Source of the DNA: Staphylococcus simulans
GTDB lineage: Bacteria > Bacillota > Bacilli > Staphylococcales > Staphylococcaceae
Length of the DNA stretch: 64,000 nt
Assembly: GCF_002902285.1 (NCBI RefSeq)
Contig: NZ_PPRU01000014.1
Span: 47,797 to 111,796 of the forward strand
Direction of reading: 5' to 3'
Numbering within the stretch: position 1 is the stretch's first letter; every line of letters begins with the position of its first letter. The notes below the pieces were generated by a model that worked only from the letters and a program-made list of their open reading frames with translations, was not told the origin of the DNA and did not search any database. This document shows positions 60,346 through 64,000 of this stretch, piece by piece. Made by a program: the position numbers and the translations under genes.

Positions 60346-60744
60346 ATGAGCAATACAATTGGACAGACATTAAAAGGGAAAAGAGAACGCTTAGGCATGA
60401 CGTTAAATGAATTAGAGTCAAAGACTAAAGTGAAAAGAGAAACTTTGACTCTTATCGAAGCGAATGATTTTAATGCGCTTTCTAATCCGAATTATGCGGA
60501 AGGTATTATTGAGAAATATGCCAAAGCAGTGAATACAGATGCTTCTATCCTGATTGCTCATCATCAAGAGGAGCTGCCGAATTCTGCAGATAGCCACTAT
60601 GATGAAACTATTGAACAATTCAGTGGTTCAAATCCGCCAGATTATAAAACACAAAGTAAAGATTCTAAGCAACTGGTTGTTTGGCTCAGTATTTTTATTG
60701 TGGTAACTTTGGTCTTATGGGTGGCAGCAGTATTCTTATTATAA
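60346..60744 (+). CDS. ymfM: RodZ-like membrane HTH protein (YmfM-like)
   Basis: A 132-residue protein with an N-terminal Xre/HTH_25 domain ([20 protein letters not shown] ... [15 protein letters not shown]) and one C-terminal transmembrane segment (about 110-131). It lacks the long outer domain of full RodZ. Such proteins link MreB-type or divisome components to the membrane; cocci lack MreB, so the partner differs. pgsA follows 25 bases later. Confidence 0.85.
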   Translation: MSNTIGQTLKGKRERLGMTLNELESKTKVKRETLTLIEANDFNALSNPNYAEGIIEKYAKAVNTDASILIAHHQEELPNSADSHYDETIEQFSGSNPPDYKTQSKDSKQLVVWLSIFIVVTLVLWVAAVFLL

Positions 60745-60769
60745 AATAGCAAGAAAAGAGGAAATGTTT

Positions 60770-61351
60770 ATGAATCTACCCAATCAGATAACAATCTTCA
60801 GGGTAATTTTAATACCGGTATTTATTCTTTTTGCGTTAGTCGACTTCGGCTTTGGCAATATGACATTTATCGGAAGTCATTCGATTCGTATTGAGTTCTT
60901 TATCAGCGGTTTGATTTTTATCATCGCTTCACTCAGTGACTTTGCGGATGGCTACTTAGCACGTAAATGGAGTTTAGTGACAAACATGGGGAAATTCTTA
61001 GACCCGCTAGCAGATAAATTGTTAGTTGCGAGTGCTTTAATCGTACTTGTTGAGCTAGGTTTAACGAATTCAGTTGTAGCGATTATTATCATTGCACGTG
61101 AATTTGCGGTAACAGGCTTACGCTTACTTCAAATTGAACAAGGCTTTGTCAGCGCTGCAGGTCAATTAGGTAAAATTAAAACAGCAGTTACAATGGTTGC
61201 ATTAGTTTGGATTTTACTTGGTGAACCACTTGTCGTATGGATTGGTTTCCCAATCGGACAAGTATTGTTATACATCGGTGTATTCTTTACAGTTCTTTCA
61301 GGTATTGAATATTTCTACAAAGGTAGAGATGTATTTAAAAAACAATCATAA
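60770..61351 (+). CDS. pgsA: CDP-diacylglycerol--glycerol-3-phosphate 3-phosphatidyltransferase
   Basis: A 193-residue membrane enzyme that makes phosphatidylglycerol phosphate. The CDP-alcohol transferase motif is intact: [10 protein letters not shown] followed by G and two Asp in [12 protein letters not shown]. About four to five transmembrane segments. ATG 60770 suits AAGAGG upstream better than ATG 60764. PgsA variants matter for daptomycin response in staphylococci (established). Confidence 0.95.
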   Translation: MNLPNQITIFRVILIPVFILFALVDFGFGNMTFIGSHSIRIEFFISGLIFIIASLSDFADGYLARKWSLVTNMGKFLDPLADKLLVASALIVLVELGLTNSVVAIIIIAREFAVTGLRLLQIEQGFVSAAGQLGKIKTAVTMVALVWILLGEPLVVWIGFPIGQVLLYIGVFFTVLSGIEYFYKGRDVFKKQS

Positions 61352-61364
61352 TCTATATCATCTT

Positions 61365-61435
61365 AAGGGTGGCATATACATAGCGGTGAACTGAATGCAT
61401 ATGAGTTCACAAATCACTATGTTTATGCCACTCTT
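61365..61435 (+). terminator. Long imperfect hairpin between pgsA and cinA
   Basis: Arms 61365-61383 and 61417-61435 pair nearly fully (AAGGGTGGCATA / TATGCCACTCTT), with inner GAACT/AGTTC pairing. No T-run follows, so it may be an mRNA-stability structure or a terminator of limited strength. Confidence 0.55.
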
Positions 61436-61485
61436 ATATTTGTATGGTATGAATTAAGATTCTCAAAGGTAATGGAGGAAATTTT

Positions 61486-62631
61486 ATGAAAATTTCTATT
61501 GTAGCAGTAGGATCAGAACTCCTATTAGGACAAATACTCAATACAAATGCGAAGTTCCTTTCTCAATTATTTAACGGTGTTGGCTTAAATGTCGTGGAAC
61601 AAGCGGTAATTGGAGATAATGAAGCTAGATTAGAACGCTTATTGCGTCAATCTCTAGAAGTTAACGATACGATCGTAATGACAGGCGGACTTGGTCCGAC
61701 AAAAGATGATTTAACGAAACATACGGTAGCAAAAGTCTTAGGGCGTGAACTGGTTACAGACGAAACAGCATTAGAATATATTGAAAGCTACTTTAAAGAA
61801 CAAAAACAAGAAATGAGCGAAAATAATAAACAACAAGCATTAGTGATTGAAGGGGCAACGGTTCTGCCAAATAAAGTAGGTATGGCACCTGGTATGTTAG
61901 TAGAACAAGATGGTAAACGTATTGCGTTAATGCCTGGACCACCAAAAGAAATGAATCCGATGGCAGAAGAAGAATTACTTCCATTATTAATGCAAGAAAA
62001 CGGTACAATCTTTTCTGAACAATTGAAGTTTGCGGGTATCGGAGAATCACGTGTTGAAACAGAATTGTTAGACTTAATCGACAATCAATCTAATCCGACT
62101 ATTGCGCCTTTAGCCGGATCTCATGAAGTTAAAATTCGTGTTACAGCAAGTGGACCAGATGAAGCTACATGTAAGTCTTTAATCAAACCAATTAGAACAG
62201 AAATTCTTAATCGTATTGGAGATTATTATTTTGGTTCTGATGAAACAACAATCGAACAAGCAACACTTGAAAAAGTACCGGGTACTTTTGCGATTTATGA
62301 TGGTGTTACATCAGGAGAAGTTTACTCTAAACTTAAAGAAGATGATAAAGTTGATAAATTAAGAGGTATGTTAGTTGATGATGTTATCTTTGTAGAACAA
62401 GACTTAGATATTAAAACACGATTAAAATCAGGTGCAGAACAAGTACGTAAACTTTATCAAAATGATATTGGTGTAGCCTTATTGCATGAAGAGGATGAAG
62501 TATATTTAGGTGTACGCACAGAAGATGACTTCAAAATAGAAGCGTTTACTATGACGCAAAAAAGGAATTTAATTAAACATAGAACGCCAAACTATGTCTA
62601 TATCCGTTTGATAAATATGTTTTCTAAGTAA
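61486..62631 (+). CDS. cinA: CinA-like competence/damage-inducible protein with degenerate C-terminus
   Basis: A 381-residue protein. The N-terminal half (1-170) is the MoCF-type COG1058 domain with GSELLLGQILNTNA, MTGGLGPTKDDLT and MPGPPKEM; in CinA this domain is an ADP-ribose pyrophosphatase. The C-terminal part should be a nicotinamide-nucleotide amidase but lacks its usual AESCTGG and TGIAGP motifs, so that activity is probably lost. GGAGG precedes the ATG. It sits before recA as usual, but each seems to have its own promoter. Confidence 0.9.
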   Translation: MKISIVAVGSELLLGQILNTNAKFLSQLFNGVGLNVVEQAVIGDNEARLERLLRQSLEVNDTIVMTGGLGPTKDDLTKHTVAKVLGRELVTDETALEYIESYFKEQKQEMSENNKQQALVIEGATVLPNKVGMAPGMLVEQDGKRIALMPGPPKEMNPMAEEELLPLLMQENGTIFSEQLKFAGIGESRVETELLDLIDNQSNPTIAPLAGSHEVKIRVTASGPDEATCKSLIKPIRTEILNRIGDYYFGSDETTIEQATLEKVPGTFAIYDGVTSGEVYSKLKEDDKVDKLRGMLVDDVIFVEQDLDIKTRLKSGAEQVRKLYQNDIGVALLHEEDEVYLGVRTEDDFKIEAFTMTQKRNLIKHRTPNYVYIRLINMFSK

Positions 62632-62689
62632 GAAATAGACAAAAAATTACGTTTATAAGTACTAGTGTTCGGTTGGTTATCACTAAAAA

Positions 62690-62751
62690 CAAGAAATAAC
62701 CGAACAAATATTCGTTTATTTCTTGTAATTTAGGATAGAAACCTGTATAGT
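62690..62751 (+). promoter_or_regulatory. recA promoter with LexA box inside a 36-bp palindrome
   Basis: The SOS box CGAACAAATATTCG lies at 62701-62714. It is the centre of a larger palindrome (62690-62725) with arms CAAGAAATAA and TTATTTCTTG. The promoter TTGTAA (62723-62728), 17-base spacer, TATAGT (62746-62751) follows directly, so bound LexA would cover the -35. Confidence 0.8.
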
Positions 62752-62799
62752 ATGAATTAAGATAAATTTGAGAAGATATCTCGAATAGGAGGCCAGACA

Positions 62800-63864
62800 T
62801 TGAATAATGAACGTCAAAAAGCGCTAGATACTGTAATTAAGAATATGGAGAAATCGTTTGGTAAGGGTGCGGTTATGAAGTTAGGCGATAACAAAGCACG
62901 CCGAGTTTCAAGTGTATCAAGCGGTTCTGTTACATTAGATAATGCCTTAGGAGTAGGCGGATACCCTAAAGGAAGAATTGTAGAAATTTACGGACCAGAA
63001 AGTTCTGGTAAAACAACAGTTGCATTGCATGCGATTGCTGAAGTACAAAAACAAGGCGGCATTGCAGCATTTATTGATGCTGAGCACGCGTTAGATCCTG
63101 TATATGCAGAAGCATTAGGTGTAGATATCAATAACTTATACCTTTCACAACCTGACCATGGGGAACAAGGTTTAGAAATTGCAGAAGCATTTGTGCGTAG
63201 TGGTGCAGTAGACATTATTGTTGTCGACTCAGTTGCAGCATTAACACCTAAAGCTGAAATTGAAGGTGAAATGGGAGATACACACGTTGGTTTACAAGCT
63301 CGTTTAATGTCACAAGCTTTACGTAAACTTTCAGGTGCTATTTCTAAATCAAACTGTACAGCGATTTTCATCAACCAAATCCGTGAAAAAGTCGGCGTAA
63401 TGTTCGGTAACCCTGAAACAACGCCAGGTGGACGTGCATTGAAGTTCTACAGCTCAGTACGTTTAGAAGTACGTCGTGCAGAACAATTAAAACAAGGCCA
63501 AGAAATTGTAGGTAACCGTACTAAAATTAAAGTAGTTAAAAACAAAGTTGCGCCACCATTCAGAGTAGCAGAAGTTGATATTATGTACGGACAAGGTATT
63601 TCTAAAGAAGGCGAATTAATCGACTTAGGTGTTGAACATGATATCGTTGATAAATCAGGTGCTTGGTATTCTTACAATGGCGACCGTATGGGTCAAGGTA
63701 AAGAAAACGTTAAGAATTACTTGAAAGAACATCCTGATGTTAAAGCAGACATCGATCAAAAATTACGTCAAAAACTTGGTATTTTTGATGGAGATGTTGA
63801 AGAGAAAGAAGAAAAAGAAGCAGAAAAAAATAGTGAAAATGCATCTTTATTTGAAGAAGAATAG
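62800..63864 (+). CDS. recA: Recombinase RecA
   Basis: A 354-residue strand-exchange protein and SOS coprotease. Walker [10 protein letters not shown] near residues 66-74, Walker [14 protein letters not shown]2 loop [20 protein letters not shown], acidic C-terminal tail. The start is TTG at 62800 with AGGAGG at 62787-62792. Under LexA control as judged from the operator. Confidence 0.98.
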   Translation: MNNERQKALDTVIKNMEKSFGKGAVMKLGDNKARRVSSVSSGSVTLDNALGVGGYPKGRIVEIYGPESSGKTTVALHAIAEVQKQGGIAAFIDAEHALDPVYAEALGVDINNLYLSQPDHGEQGLEIAEAFVRSGAVDIIVVDSVAALTPKAEIEGEMGDTHVGLQARLMSQALRKLSGAISKSNCTAIFINQIREKVGVMFGNPETTPGGRALKFYSSVRLEVRRAEQLKQGQEIVGNRTKIKVVKNKVAPPFRVAEVDIMYGQGISKEGELIDLGVEHDIVDKSGAWYSYNGDRMGQGKENVKNYLKEHPDVKADIDQKLRQKLGIFDGDVEEKEEKEAEKNSENASLFEEE

Positions 63865-63876
63865 TATCTATTTTAT

Positions 63877-63910
63877 AAACCTGGAAATAGCTTCCAGGTT
63901 TTTCTTTTTG
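63877..63910 (+). terminator. Terminator of recA
   Basis: AACCTGGAA (63878-63886) and TTCCAGGTT (63892-63900) followed by TTTCTTTTT. Confidence 0.9.
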
Positions 63911-63945
63911 CGGTGTAATTATGAAGGTTATGTAAACTATTAACC

Positions 63946-63975
63946 TTGACACTTCTCATGTTAAAAAAGTACAAT
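63946..63975 (+). promoter_or_regulatory. Promoter of the next gene (outside the window)
   Basis: TTGACA (63946-63951), 18-base spacer, TACAAT (63970-63975). In staphylococci rny (RNase Y) normally follows recA. Confidence 0.65.
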
Positions 63976-64000
63976 TGGTATGTATGATTCTTATATAACT

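Noticed and set aside
1..64000. CRISPR array, phage, IS element or dedicated defence system
   Set aside because: No repeat-spacer pattern, transposase, integrase other than XerC, or toxin-antitoxin pair was seen.

Overview
This is a low-GC Gram-positive chromosome segment whose proteins match the genus Staphylococcus throughout (for example CodY, PolC, SpoIIIE/FtsK, RecA, HslVU). The gene order sucCD-dprA-topA-trmFO-xerC-hslVU-codY-rpsB-tsf-pyrH-frr-uppS-cdsA-rseP-proS-polC-rimP-nusA-ylxR-rplGA-infB ... rbfA ... truB-ribF-rpsO-pnp-rnjB-ftsK-ymf cluster-pgsA-cinA-recA is the staphylococcal backbone. From recall of S. aureus it differs by missing lytN/fmhC between sucD and dprA and by carrying extra cassettes. 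That pattern suggests a coagulase-negative species, perhaps of the S. carnosus/S. simulans group (inference). I see no rRNA, tRNA, IS element, prophage or CRISPR array.

Layout. 1-770: the end of an unidentified gene and a GyrI-like small-molecule-binding protein. 767-6966: a divergent DeoR-type regulator and a five-gene 2-aminoethylphosphonate (2-AEP) operon made of an ABC ATPase, a fused two-domain permease, a binding protein, PhnW and PhnX. Together these import 2-AEP and convert it to acetaldehyde, alanine and phosphate. Three TTNACA-like repeats spaced 11 bp apart upstream of the operon resemble a PhoP box. 7097-8736: rbgA and an rnhB interrupted by an in-frame TAA. 8966-11067: sucCD with a cre-like site inside its promoter. 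11288-20593: dprA, topA, trmFO, xerC, hslVU, codY and rpsB. 20831-37316: translation, envelope and replication genes from tsf to infB.

37412-40131 and 40986-46178 are two accessory blocks flanking rbfA, which is separated from both infB and truB. The first holds a VOC protein, a glycerophosphodiester phosphodiesterase and an MFS transporter. The second is a five-gene unit: glycerate kinase, DASS/SLC13 transporter, OmpR-type response regulator, histidine kinase and membrane-anchored PepSY protein. 46300-63864 returns to the backbone: truB, ribF, rpsO, pnp, rnjB, ftsK, the ymf cluster (GntR, two M16-like proteins, SDR, ACT/P-loop protein, RodZ-like protein), pgsA, cinA and recA under a large palindromic LexA operator. 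The window ends with the promoter of the next gene.

Most of the window is housekeeping. The parts most worth following are the phosphonate operon with its possible Pho control, the transporter/kinase/two-component cassette, the broken rnhB, a shortened zinc knuckle in PolC and several structured leaders.
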